From Larkinella sp. C7 (GTDB lineage Bacteria; Bacteroidota; Bacteroidia; Cytophagales; Spirosomataceae), in NCBI RefSeq assembly GCF_006149005.1, contig NZ_VBSL01000001.1, forward strand, positions 248,001 to 312,000: a stretch of 64,000 nucleotides of DNA. The letters run 5' to 3'. Made by a program: the position numbers and the translations under genes. Below are positions 7,647-15,864 of the stretch, in pieces. Under the pieces are notes generated by a model. That model was not told the origin of the DNA, did no database searches, and saw only the letters and a list, made by a program, of their open reading frames with translations. Positions within the stretch are counted from its first letter, which is position 1; each line of letters opens with the position of its first letter.

Positions 7647-7732
7647 TAATGATGAATTATGAATGATGAACGATGAATTTTCAACAAGCACTTTAACTCC
7701 TTTCATCGTTCATCATTCATAATTCATCATTA
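7647..7732. repeat. 31-bp perfect inverted repeat overlapping the end of mcrC
   Basis: 7647-7677 and 7702-7732 are exact complements over 31 bp with a 24-base spacer. The arms are a low-complexity run of ATGA and ATTATGA units, similar to the arms at 25060-25135. The right arm contains the last codons and the stop of mcrC, so it doubles as coding sequence and as a possible terminator stem. Confidence 0.85.
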
Positions 7733-8981
7733 TCCCCGAAACCGCTTCCTCCAGCGGCACATTCACATCGAACGGAACGACGCGCAGGTGCAGGGTTTCA
7801 TCGTAGCCGAAGAGGTCGAGCGAATGTTGAAAAAGTGCAGTGGCCGGGTAAATCAGAACCAGTTCTGAAGCCTCGTATTTTTTGCCGTAGGCGTATAATT
7901 GATACAAATCGGCCTGGTCGATGCCGTAGTTTCCGGCAGTATTGGTGGCATCGATTCGTTTCCATTTGGTATCCAAAACCGTCGTTACGCCATGCTGGCG
8001 CAGAATAAGATCCGGGCGCAGTTTGAATTTCCGCAGCCCGCTGTGGTTATCGATCAGGTGCTGCGACGATTCCTGCACAACGACATCGCCCGTGGTGACA
8101 TACCGTTTAAACCCGGCCGCTACGTAGTCTTCAAAAACCCGTTCCATCGGAAACAAGAGCGCCAGATTCAGGTGTTTACCAGCCGCCAGACCCAAAGCCC
8201 GGCCACTCAGCAGGGCTTCGGCCCAGCGCAAAGCCGGTTGGTAGTGTACAAAAAGCCGGTTGCCCGTCGCAACGGTCCGCAAATCCTCCGCAATCCGGTC
8301 CGACGGCGGGATGTCATCCATCGCAAACAGCAGTTGACGAATGCCGCTCTGGTTGGGAACCGTCCGGGCACGGGTCCGCACAAATTCCAGGGCGGATTTC
8401 AGCAGGCGGTTGGGCGGCAGATTCGTCGTTTGCTCATCGAACGTGGTGACCATCCGCTCGGCGTGGTGGCGGTTTTGCCGGATCTGCTCCGCCAGTTCCA
8501 GCTTCCCTTTCAAAAACCGCTGATTCGTGGTTTGCGACACATACGACTTCTGCAAGCCCCGCGTCAGGAGCGGGGTCACTTCGTCCAGAAACATCGCGAT
8601 AAAAACTTCCCACAGTGGTAGTCGGCTGATGCCCAGCCGCACCGATTCGACGGACCGAAAGGGGCTGTTGCGCAGATGAAGCAACATTCGCAGCAGGGCG
8701 GCACGGGGCCCGTCCGGTTCTTCGCCAGTGGTTTTGGGCAAAATCTCAAGCTGGGTTCCGTCTCTGGTTTCGAGCAAACCGACGTAGTTTTTCACCCGAA
8801 TGCACTCCCGACCCCGTTGCAGAAAAAACGTCATTACCGCATCGGCCTCGTTGTCGGTCACGAAGTTTTTGAGGGATTCAAAGGCCCCATCCGCCAGAAA
8901 CAATTCCGTCAGCGAATTCGGCTGATCCGGAAAGTCCCGGATGCGCCGGATGAGGCCGTATTCGGTAATGGAAAGCGTCAT
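7713..8981 (-). CDS. mcrC: McrC-family nuclease subunit of a McrBC restriction system
   Basis: The 422-residue protein matches McrC, the nuclease partner of the GTPase McrB in modification-dependent (type IV) restriction. A DUF2357-like N-terminal part includes LEILPK and QRFLKGKL. The PD-(D/E)xK site is visible as RPDLIL (Asp324) and VLDTKWK (Asp337, Lys339), so the catalytic residues are intact. The last residues MMNYE come from an intergenic repeat, suggesting the original 3' end was replaced. Its ATG follows the META-domain gene by only 23 bp, so it is probably transcribed from that unit. McrB lies 4.3 kb upstream on the same strand rather than adjacent, which is unusual. Confidence 0.88.
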   Translation of the reverse strand: MTLSITEYGLIRRIRDFPDQPNSLTELFLADGAFESLKNFVTDNEADAVMTFFLQRGRECIRVKNYVGLLETRDGTQLEILPKTTGEEPDGPRAALLRMLLHLRNSPFRSVESVRLGISRLPLWEVFIAMFLDEVTPLLTRGLQKSYVSQTTNQRFLKGKLELAEQIRQNRHHAERMVTTFDEQTTNLPPNRLLKSALEFVRTRARTVPNQSGIRQLLFAMDDIPPSDRIAEDLRTVATGNRLFVHYQPALRWAEALLSGRALGLAAGKHLNLALLFPMERVFEDYVAAGFKRYVTTGDVVVQESSQHLIDNHSGLRKFKLRPDLILRQHGVTTVLDTKWKRIDATNTAGNYGIDQADLYQLYAYGKKYEASELVLIYPATALFQHSLDLFGYDETLHLRVVPFDVNVPLEEAVSGIMMNYE

Positions 8982-9004
8982 GACGTTGGTTTACCGCGTG
9001 GTAC

Positions 9005-9868
9005 TCATTTCTTTTCAACCATTTTCCGAAACGACATCACATATTTTCCGTCGGCCAGCAAGGTCAGGCGGTTGCTGCTGATGCGGTAGAGCGTTACGCT
9101 TTGCAATGCCGTCAGAAAACCGCTTTCGAAGTTATAGGGGCAGGCCCGGCGCGTCGTCGAAAGGGCTTCAAACCGGACGTTATCGCCATCAGCCTTCACC
9201 TGTCCGTTCAGGGTATTGCAGCCGGTAAATCCCTGCAACCGGTTCTCTTTCAGGTTAATATTAAGTGTTGGTATTTGCCGGTTTACAAACTGCTCGGCGT
9301 GGAGCCGCTGTCCGCGGTAGGTTTCCAGCACCCACTGGCTGTTCAGCCGGGACATGCCGTTGAGAAACGTTCCGCAACCGCTGTACCGCTGGCCGTTGGT
9401 TTCAACCGTCACGCCATAGGCGTAGGTCTGGCCGGAACGGGTATCCCGGCACACCACCGGACTGATGACCACTTTCAGCCGACCCTCGCGCCGGGTGGCC
9501 GCTGCCGAACGGCTGCCGGATCGGCTGCCGGATCGGCTGTTTGACCCGGTCGCACTGGCGATCAGCGGGGCATCGAACAGAATACCGTTGCCGCGTGGAT
9601 CGCGTTGTGATTTGGGGACGGCCGCCGTGAGCAGCGGGCCGTTCTGGGTTTGAAAACGAATGGTTTTGGCAAAATCGATGTCCAGCGTCCAGGTCGGCGT
9701 GGCGCCCTGGGCCGTAAAGTCAACGCCCTGCCGCCGTTTGCTACCCGCGTCCATCGCCGAAATATCGACGGTTTCCGCTGGTTTTGAACCCTCCGAGGGT
9801 GGTTTTCGGCAACCATCTGCCAGCACCAGGAAGCTGCTCAGGTAAACAAGTTGTGCCAGTTTTTTCAT
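9005..9868 (-). CDS. META-domain (DUF306/HslJ-like) lipoprotein
   Basis: The ATG at 9868 gives a lipoprotein signal, MKKLAQLVYLSSFLVLADGC, with the lipid-modified Cys at residue 20. An earlier in-frame ATG at 9901 would add 11 residues before the signal and is unlikely. A variable middle includes the low-complexity run GSNSRSGSRSGSRS from short tandem repeats. The C-terminal 110 residues are a META domain with LNSQWVLETYRGQ and FTGCNTLNGQVKADG. E. coli HslJ, of this family, is a heat-inducible outer-membrane-associated protein linked to novobiocin resistance; its biochemical role is unknown. The gene precedes mcrC by 23 bp, and a hairpin lies just before its start. Confidence 0.8.
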   Translation of the reverse strand: MKKLAQLVYLSSFLVLADGCRKPPSEGSKPAETVDISAMDAGSKRRQGVDFTAQGATPTWTLDIDFAKTIRFQTQNGPLLTAAVPKSQRDPRGNGILFDAPLIASATGSNSRSGSRSGSRSAAATRREGRLKVVISPVVCRDTRSGQTYAYGVTVETNGQRYSGCGTFLNGMSRLNSQWVLETYRGQRLHAEQFVNRQIPTLNINLKENRLQGFTGCNTLNGQVKADGDNVRFEALSTTRRACPYNFESGFLTALQSVTLYRISSNRLTLLADGKYVMSFRKMVEKK

Positions 9869-9870
9869 GA

Positions 9871-9905
9871 TCCGATGCGTTACTTCCAGAACGTTACGCA
9901 TCGGA
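9871..9905 (-). promoter_or_regulatory. Inverted repeat next to the start of the META lipoprotein gene
   Basis: TCCGATGCGT (9871-9880) and ACGCATCGGA (9896-9905) form a perfect 10-bp stem with a 15-base loop, ending two bases before the ATG of the lipoprotein. It lies between that gene and the upstream oxidoreductase. It may be an operator, a translation-control hairpin or an RNA-processing site; there is no T-tract in the direction of transcription. Confidence 0.45.
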
Positions 9906-9921
9906 TTTTGTTGAAGACCGA

Positions 9922-11004
9922 TCAGGAACTCAATCGAACGGGCTGCCGGGTGCGGGTCGATTCGTAAATGGCCTCGAACAAAGCGACCACTTTCCGCCCT
10001 TCTTCGCCCGTCACCAGCGGCTGCCGACCGTCGCGTATGGCCTGGCCAAAATCGGCCAGTTGCCGCGAAAAATAATGGCTGGACGAGTCGACACTATTGA
10101 AAACCGCATCATCCTCCGCTTTCCAGACCAGCCGCTGATCTTCCTCACCCACCACCGACCACACATCGTTGTAGGGCGCATCCTGAATGCCCGTCATGCC
10201 CGCGATGAACATCGACCCGCCATCGGTCTGAACGCCAATCGACGCGCCGTTCTGGCCGTGAATATGAACTTTTCCGTAGAGTCCCGGTTTTTGCGAATTG
10301 CTGACGATCACGTTGCCAATACCGCCGTTTTTAAAACGAACAATGGCCACGGCCGTGTCGTCGACTTCAATGTCGGGGTGGTTGAGGTTTGCCCAAACGC
10401 CGTAGACTTCCTCCATTTCGCCCATGTACCACAGCAGCAAATCCAGTTGGTGAGGAGCCTGATTGACCAGCACGCCCCCGCCTTCGTGTTCCCACGAACC
10501 ACGCCAGGGATCGCTGCGGTAGTATTCTTCGCTGCGCCAGCCGAATAGCTGCGCCATACCCAGCACCGGTTTTCCGATTTTTCCGTCGTCGATCGCCTGT
10601 CGCATCCGCATGCAGGGTTCATAAAACCGCCGTTGGCTCACCACGGCAAGTTGCCGGTTGGCATTCCGGGCCGCGTTGATCATGGCGTCACAGTCGGCCA
10701 GCGACGACGCCAGCGGTTTTTCGACCAGCACATTCGCCCCGGCTTCCAGAGCCGCCACGGTAACGACGCGGTGGGCGGGGTGCGGGGTGCAAACGATGCA
10801 GATGTCAACATTCTCGCGGTCGACCATGTCGTAAATGTCGGAATACGCCGTGATGCCATATTGATTGGCAAATTCGTCCGCTTTGGTATGATTCCGGCCG
10901 TAGATGGCAACGAGTTTGGTGTCAGGGGTTTCTAAAGTAGCCCGGGCGTGATTATGAGCTACTTTGCCGGGGCCGATCAGGGCGATGTTCAGGATTCGGG
11001 ACAT
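9922..11004 (-). CDS. Gfo/Idh/MocA-family oxidoreductase
   Basis: The 360-residue protein starts at the ATG at 11004; the frame has an earlier ATG, but the added residues do not fit. The N-terminal Rossmann fold reads ALIGPGKVAHNHA (residues 7-19), and the family motif EKPLA follows near residue 95. The C-terminal half is the alpha/beta domain with the VNQAPHQLDLLLW helix carrying the usual His-x3-Asp pattern. These enzymes oxidise sugars, inositols or related alcohols with NAD(P). The substrate cannot be assigned. It is one of the unrelated genes lying between mcrB and mcrC and is divergent from the lipoprotein at 11085. Confidence 0.87.
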   Translation of the reverse strand: MSRILNIALIGPGKVAHNHARATLETPDTKLVAIYGRNHTKADEFANQYGITAYSDIYDMVDRENVDICIVCTPHPAHRVVTVAALEAGANVLVEKPLASSLADCDAMINAARNANRQLAVVSQRRFYEPCMRMRQAIDDGKIGKPVLGMAQLFGWRSEEYYRSDPWRGSWEHEGGGVLVNQAPHQLDLLLWYMGEMEEVYGVWANLNHPDIEVDDTAVAIVRFKNGGIGNVIVSNSQKPGLYGKVHIHGQNGASIGVQTDGGSMFIAGMTGIQDAPYNDVWSVVGEEDQRLVWKAEDDAVFNSVDSSSHYFSRQLADFGQAIRDGRQPLVTGEEGRKVVALFEAIYESTRTRQPVRLSS

Positions 11005-11084
11005 GAAAAGGATTAAATTAATTATAGGATGCAATCCAACGATTAGTATGCCAAATGGCTCCTCTTTACAAATGTAGAAAAGTC

Positions 11085-11507
11085 ATGAAACTACTGATTT
11101 TATTTGCGCTGATTTTAACCCTTTCCACTTCCTGTGACCGATCAAAACAAGAAGCATCACCTTCCGATTTGCTCTACCGGAAATGGGCGTTGGTGGAGAC
11201 AAAAAGTGGTACGGAAAATTGGAAACCGATCTCGTATGAGTGGCAAATCGAGTTTCGCAGCGATGGCGGCATCTTGTATCACAACACCAAACCGCCCTGC
11301 TGTTCGCCCGTCCGGTTTGAACGCGACCAACAGACGCTGAAAGTTACCGAACTATACGGAGGCCCCGGTTGTGAGTACGTCGATTGCGCATCCCCGTCGG
11401 AGTTGAAACTGGTTTCGTTAACGGCTAACGAATTGATCGTGGAGAATGTCTTTGGCCCCTCCTACCCGGCAGGTCAGTACGTTATGAAATACAAACCGGC
11501 CAACTAA
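11085..11507 (+). CDS. Small lipoprotein, first of a tandem paralogous pair
   Basis: The 140-residue product begins with the lipoprotein signal MKLLILFALILTLSTSC (Cys17). It shares with its downstream neighbour the order P-S-D-x-L-Y-x-(R/K)-W, a central CCSP motif after an E-F-x-(S/A)-D-G segment, and a second pair of cysteines (GCEYVDC). The pattern suggests a lipocalin-like beta barrel with conserved disulphides, but no family is recognised with certainty. The start at 11085 is chosen because it begins the signal peptide; the open frame extends 10 codons upstream. The genes are 30 bp apart and likely co-transcribed. Confidence 0.72.
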   Translation: MKLLILFALILTLSTSCDRSKQEASPSDLLYRKWALVETKSGTENWKPISYEWQIEFRSDGGILYHNTKPPCCSPVRFERDQQTLKVTELYGGPGCEYVDCASPSELKLVSLTANELIVENVFGPSYPAGQYVMKYKPAN

Positions 11508-11537
11508 TCGTATCTGACGCTGTCTTTCTTTCTCCCG

Positions 11538-11954
11538 ATGAAAACTGCCCTTTCCGTTCTGTTCACCGCAATGATTTTTCTGGCCTGCGACCAGTCGGAT
11601 ACATACGTTTCGCCCTCCGATAAACTCTATAAACGGTGGAAAGCGGTGGAAATAGGAAAAAACGGAAAAGACTGGCGGACGTTGACCCCGCCGGAAGTGA
11701 TTGAGTTTGTGGCCGATGGAACCGTCAAGTACGAAAACCAGGCTAATCTTTGCTGCTCTCCAACGGAATTAACCCGGCAAAAGTCCATTCTGAAAGTGGT
11801 CAAAACCGGAAGCAACGGCCCGTACTGTGCCAGTATGAGTTGTGTCGCGATTTCCGAACTCCACATTCTGCGGCTCAGCGATACCGATCTGGTGATCGAT
11901 TACTCGCACGACGGAGCTTCGATGTATTCGCTTCGTTACGAGGCCGCCCCCTGA
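11538..11954 (+). CDS. Small lipoprotein, second of a tandem paralogous pair
   Basis: This 138-residue protein is a clear paralogue of the one encoded just upstream. It has the signal MKTALSVLFTAMIFLAC (Cys17), SPSDKLYKRW, IEFVADGTVKY and the shared CCSP motif, and its second cysteine pair is CASMSC. The two proteins differ over most other positions, so the duplication is not recent. No function is known. Being exported and anchored to a membrane, they may sit at the cell surface or in the periplasm. An AT-rich palindromic repeat follows immediately downstream. Confidence 0.72.
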   Translation: MKTALSVLFTAMIFLACDQSDTYVSPSDKLYKRWKAVEIGKNGKDWRTLTPPEVIEFVADGTVKYENQANLCCSPTELTRQKSILKVVKTGSNGPYCASMSCVAISELHILRLSDTDLVIDYSHDGASMYSLRYEAAP

Positions 11955-11979
11955 ATCGGCAGGGTTTATCCTTGCTGAT

Positions 11980-12136
11980 TTTCGATATTCGTTATTCAAG
12001 ATTCATTATTCAATATTGGTTATTCAACATTCGATATTCAGTGTTCGATATTTTAGAAACAGTCCTTTTATTGGCCTGACTTAAATATCGAACACTGAAT
12101 ATTGAATAACGAATGTTGAATAACGAATAACGAAAT
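11980..12136. repeat. Intergenic AT-rich palindromic element
   Basis: Most of this stretch consists of TATTCAA/TTGAATA-type units. The core is a perfect 20-bp inverted repeat, 12034-12053 with 12083-12102, around a 29-base spacer. The right arm contains GAACACTGAATA, also found at the IS insertion site once the IS is removed, so both belong to one repeat family. It lies between the converging lipoprotein and alcohol dehydrogenase genes and could end both transcripts. Confidence 0.75.
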
Positions 12137-12158
12137 TATCAACCTGAAAGCGGGGAGG

Positions 12159-13190
12159 TTATGGCTTCAACACCACCTTGATCAATCCTTTTTCTTTTTC
12201 ATACAACCGCTGAAACCAACTGGCTCCTTCGGTCAGGGGCACTTCCGCGCTCAGAATGGCTTCGACGTCGATTTTGCCGGACGAAATCAGCGCCAGAGCC
12301 GCTTCGTATTCGCCATTGATGGCGCAGGAACCCTGCAACCGCAACTGGCGGGTTACGATGGCCTGCAATGAAACTTCCACCGATTTCGACAGATTCCCCA
12401 CCAGCGTCACCGTAGCGCCTTTCCGAACGCAGTCGATGGCGGTTTTTACAGCGGGGGCAATGCCAACGACTTCAAACGAAACATCGGCCCCACGCCCGTG
12501 GGTCAATGCCTGAACCTCCGCCGTGATGTCTTTCTCACGCGCATTGAGACCAACCGTTGCACCGAGTTTCAGCGCCAGTGCCAGGCGGTCATCGTCCAGA
12601 TCGACAGCGATGATGGAACCACACCCCGCCAGTTTCAGCGCCTGAATGATGAAGAGGCCAATCATGCCCGAACCTACGACCACTGCCGTATCGTTCACTT
12701 GAATGGGCGTCAGACTCAGGGCGTGCAACGCCACCGCCACCGGCTCGACCAAAGCCGCCTGCGTGTAGCTGACGTTGTCGGGAATCTGGTAGAGGATGTG
12801 CTGTGGCACCACGATAAATTCCGCAAAAGCCCCCTGCCGACGGAAATCCGGGGTCGAAACGCCCAGGACTTCGCGACCGTCACTGAGGTTATACATGCCT
12901 TTCCGGCTGAACCAATCGTCTAAGGAATAAACGGTTGAGTCGAAGGTGACCCGGTCACCAATGTGCCAGTTTTTGACATTTTCGCCGGTTTCCACCACGA
13001 TTCCGGCGGCTTCGTGTCCCATCACGATGGGGGGAATCCGCCGACCGCTGCTGCCGTCCATGCCGTGGACATCGCTGCCGCAAATCCCTACGGCCTGAAC
13101 CTTCACCAACACATCGGATGGGCCGGGTTTGGGGCGGGGAAGGTCTTGTAATTCAAAGTGTTTGTACTCAGTTAGGACGAGAGCTTTCAT
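12159..13190 (-). CDS. Zinc-binding alcohol dehydrogenase family protein
   Basis: The ATG at 13190 gives a 343-residue medium-chain dehydrogenase; the frame continues 22 codons further upstream without family similarity. The catalytic zinc site is present: VGICGSDVHG (Cys near 37) and GHEAAG (His near 62). The Rossmann motif is VVGSGMIGLF. The lobe that normally holds four cysteines for the structural zinc reads DDWFSRKGMYNLSDGREVLG and has none, as in sorbitol-dehydrogenase-like members. The substrate is probably a polyol or sugar alcohol, but this is an inference. It lies between the McrB gene and the lipoprotein pair. Confidence 0.85.
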   Translation of the reverse strand: MKALVLTEYKHFELQDLPRPKPGPSDVLVKVQAVGICGSDVHGMDGSSGRRIPPIVMGHEAAGIVVETGENVKNWHIGDRVTFDSTVYSLDDWFSRKGMYNLSDGREVLGVSTPDFRRQGAFAEFIVVPQHILYQIPDNVSYTQAALVEPVAVALHALSLTPIQVNDTAVVVGSGMIGLFIIQALKLAGCGSIIAVDLDDDRLALALKLGATVGLNAREKDITAEVQALTHGRGADVSFEVVGIAPAVKTAIDCVRKGATVTLVGNLSKSVEVSLQAIVTRQLRLQGSCAINGEYEAALALISSGKIDVEAILSAEVPLTEGASWFQRLYEKEKGLIKVVLKP

Positions 13191-13286
13191 AATTTTTGAC
13201 GGACCAGCAGAATTAAATTCTACTTTTTTTGTGGTGAACAGAAAACTGTAACACAAAAACGGGAACTTTCGTCCACCGATACGCCA

Positions 13287-14870
13287 TTATTTTTGATAAA
13301 TAGAAAGAAAGGCTTCTTTCGGCACCTGCTCATACTGACGCCGGAGCAGATGCGGATTGATTTCAAACGTGACCACTTCGGTCAGGTCATCCGGTTCTTC
13401 ACCAAAAATCTCTTTGGTTAAAGCCGGTCGATACTGTTTCTTTACCCAAATTAATTTCTGATCAGGGGCCTTCCCCCAGGCCGGATTATCGCCCAAAACG
13501 AACTGAATTTTCCGCCAGTCGTTGTAAAAATATTCCTGCAACAACGGAATAATCCGGTCACTGAACGCATCACACAGGTCGGCATGTGACTGAATGTTCA
13601 TCAGATACGCATGACCGATCAGGTGATCGCGGTCATACAGATATTCAATTCGTTCGTTCACCATCCGTAATACTTCGCCCAGATTGATCCCATCGACCAC
13701 GGAAAGTAGCGTGGGGTCGGGTAAAACCTCCCGAAAATGAAACCGGCGACGCAACGCAATGTCTAACAAGGCAATAGAACGGTCGGCGGTATTCATGGTG
13801 GCCACAATGTACAGGTTGGCCGGCACCCCAAACCGCTCCTGCGAGTAGGGCAACGTCAATTCGACTTCATGGGCGGCTCCCAGCCGTTTATCGGGCTCGA
13901 TCAGCGTGATCAGTTCACCAAAAACCCTGGAGATATTAGCCCGGTTGATTTCATCGATGACCAGCACCTGCGCATCTGCCTGCGCCAGTTTTCGCTGACG
14001 GTTTTCGGCCGAATCATTCAGGCAATCGCCCATCGTGGCATACCCGGCTTTCTGGAGAGCGGCCAGGCACGACTTGTAGAAAATCCCTTTGCCCACTTTG
14101 TAACTAATCTGCCCGCCACGGGTTTCGGGCCGGATTCCTTCCAGAAACTCTTCGTAACCAAACGACGGATGAAACGTCACCCACTCACTGGCCAAGGCCT
14201 GGCTCAGTTGCCGGGCTTCGTACGACTTTCCGGTACCGGGTGGGCCGAAAAGGATAAAATTCTGCGGAATAGCAGGTCTGGCTGCAACGGTTTTTTCATA
14301 CACTTCCGGTTCTTCCTCCACCCGATCCCATTCATCATCCGACCGATCCGGCCGGAGCAGGGCCGTCATGATTTCACCCCGAATGGCCTCATCGTCAGCA
14401 GCCTGGTAAATAAACGGGTTATGACTGGCCGTATGCGGACCGCGTTTGGTCGTCACCAGCAGTTCCATCAGGCAATCTTCCCAGCAGCTCCGCAGCACGG
14501 GATGGTTCAGCAAATGATCCGATGATTGCCCAATCACGATGGAAATATAATCCGACTTCTCCGACAACGGCACCACATCCACCACCGCGATCGATTCGAT
14601 CCGCTCCCGGCAGCCTTTCTTCACCGTGAGCCAGTATTCGATTTCACCCTGACGTGGTCGGAACAAGCGCAGGGCCAGGAAAAAGTTGATGTGCGCCGAA
14701 ATACCTTTCCGATCCCGGTCGACCACAAACGCCAGCCGGGCATCGCCATTGGGCAGATTGACCATATCGATCAGTTCTTTAAGCAACCCGAAGTATTTTC
14801 GGGCCGCTTCCGGCTGATTGATGGTCCGTAATTTTTCAATAAGCTGGTGTCGTTGCTGGGTCAGGGTCAT
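13287..14870 (-). CDS. mcrB: McrB-family AAA+ GTPase of a McrBC restriction system
   Basis: This 527-residue protein has the McrB arrangement. An N-terminal region of about 200 residues, which would recognise modified DNA, matches nothing I know. It is followed by a AAA+ motor with Walker A GPPGTGKS (209-216), [16 protein letters not shown], Walker [21 protein letters not shown] and the McrB signature [19 protein letters not shown]. McrB is the GTP-driven motor that recruits McrC to cut modified foreign DNA. McrC is encoded 4.3 kb downstream on the same strand, so the usual adjacent operon is split. The modification recognised cannot be predicted. Confidence 0.9.
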   Translation of the reverse strand: MTLTQQRHQLIEKLRTINQPEAARKYFGLLKELIDMVNLPNGDARLAFVVDRDRKGISAHINFFLALRLFRPRQGEIEYWLTVKKGCRERIESIAVVDVVPLSEKSDYISIVIGQSSDHLLNHPVLRSCWEDCLMELLVTTKRGPHTASHNPFIYQAADDEAIRGEIMTALLRPDRSDDEWDRVEEEPEVYEKTVAARPAIPQNFILFGPPGTGKSYEARQLSQALASEWVTFHPSFGYEEFLEGIRPETRGGQISYKVGKGIFYKSCLAALQKAGYATMGDCLNDSAENRQRKLAQADAQVLVIDEINRANISRVFGELITLIEPDKRLGAAHEVELTLPYSQERFGVPANLYIVATMNTADRSIALLDIALRRRFHFREVLPDPTLLSVVDGINLGEVLRMVNERIEYLYDRDHLIGHAYLMNIQSHADLCDAFSDRIIPLLQEYFYNDWRKIQFVLGDNPAWGKAPDQKLIWVKKQYRPALTKEIFGEEPDDLTEVVTFEINPHLLRRQYEQVPKEAFLSIYQK

Positions 14871-14963
14871 AGTCTGGTTTGGTATCCCGCCTATCGAAAC
14901 TACGACATTTTGATAAATAGTTCGTATTTTGGCGGTTCATTGTTGTTCTGGGCATCTTTACAC

Positions 14964-15845
14964 ATGAAAAAATGGTTTGGCTATGGAGGGATAGCCCTGA
15001 TGTTTGTTGCTTGTACGCTCAAGGACCCCACACCTGCTGATACGGTTTGTCTGGTCACTGAACTGGTTCGCTATCAGCAAAAAGATGATGATCAGCAGGA
15101 AATTGGCCGAAAAACCTTTGCTTATAACAATGGCCAGCTCACTTCGTATACCAGTACGACACCCGACCGCTCTATTTCCTTTCGATTTGACTATTTGGGC
15201 GGAAAAATTGCATCCGCTTATACCGAAGACCGTTCGATCGTACTGAGTCTCGATTACAATGCCCTCGAACGGGTCGAAAAAGCGTCGTATGTGGTCAACA
15301 ACAAGGAACAATCCGTGTTTTCACTTTTTTACGATTCCGTTGATCGCACGGTCCGTTTAATCCGCCTGGTTGAAACGCGGGTGACGCTGCCGTCCAATTC
15401 CTTCATTGCCAGCCGGACCTTTCAGTTTTCGTACGATACCATTGCCCGGAATACCGTAGATCTGGTTTCACAATCGGTTCAGAATGGGTACAAAGATGGT
15501 TCACGAACCGAGGAAGAATTGGCTTTTGAGCAAAGCGCCGACAATCATTCGCCGTTTTACGACTCGGGGCAGGCCATTGTGCTGGCGCTGCTGGCCCTCA
15601 CCAACTCCGCCGAATCAGACGTTGCAAGATACTTGCAACGTTATGACTGCAAGGGCTTTACCCGAAAAACCAGGGATACCAACGGGGCTGTCATCCTGCA
15701 GGAATCCAGTCAGTTTACGACCAATTATGATGTAAATTTCAACCCGCTGCAGGCCATTCAACTTTCCCGCTTGTCGGTTCCGGCCGACACCTTTCCCGCC
15801 GACCGGCACTACCGGCAAACCTACCAGTATAACTGTGTGGAATAA
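14964..15845 (+). CDS. Hypothetical lipoprotein
   Basis: The start at 14964 gives MKKWFGYGGIALMFVAC, a lipoprotein signal with the anchor Cys at residue 17; the open frame continues upstream but lacks a signal. The mature part of about 275 residues contains repeated strand-rich segments of the RHS/YD-like kind, such as FAYNNGQLTSYTSTTPD, FRFDYLGGKIASAYTED and LSLDYNALERVEKASY. Many uncharacterised Bacteroidota surface lipoproteins have this pattern. No enzyme motif is visible. It is divergent from mcrB, with 93 bp between the starts. Confidence 0.7.
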   Translation: MKKWFGYGGIALMFVACTLKDPTPADTVCLVTELVRYQQKDDDQQEIGRKTFAYNNGQLTSYTSTTPDRSISFRFDYLGGKIASAYTEDRSIVLSLDYNALERVEKASYVVNNKEQSVFSLFYDSVDRTVRLIRLVETRVTLPSNSFIASRTFQFSYDTIARNTVDLVSQSVQNGYKDGSRTEEELAFEQSADNHSPFYDSGQAIVLALLALTNSAESDVARYLQRYDCKGFTRKTRDTNGAVILQESSQFTTNYDVNFNPLQAIQLSRLSVPADTFPADRHYRQTYQYNCVE

Positions 15846-15864
15846 GTGTTCTTGATTCCGGTTT

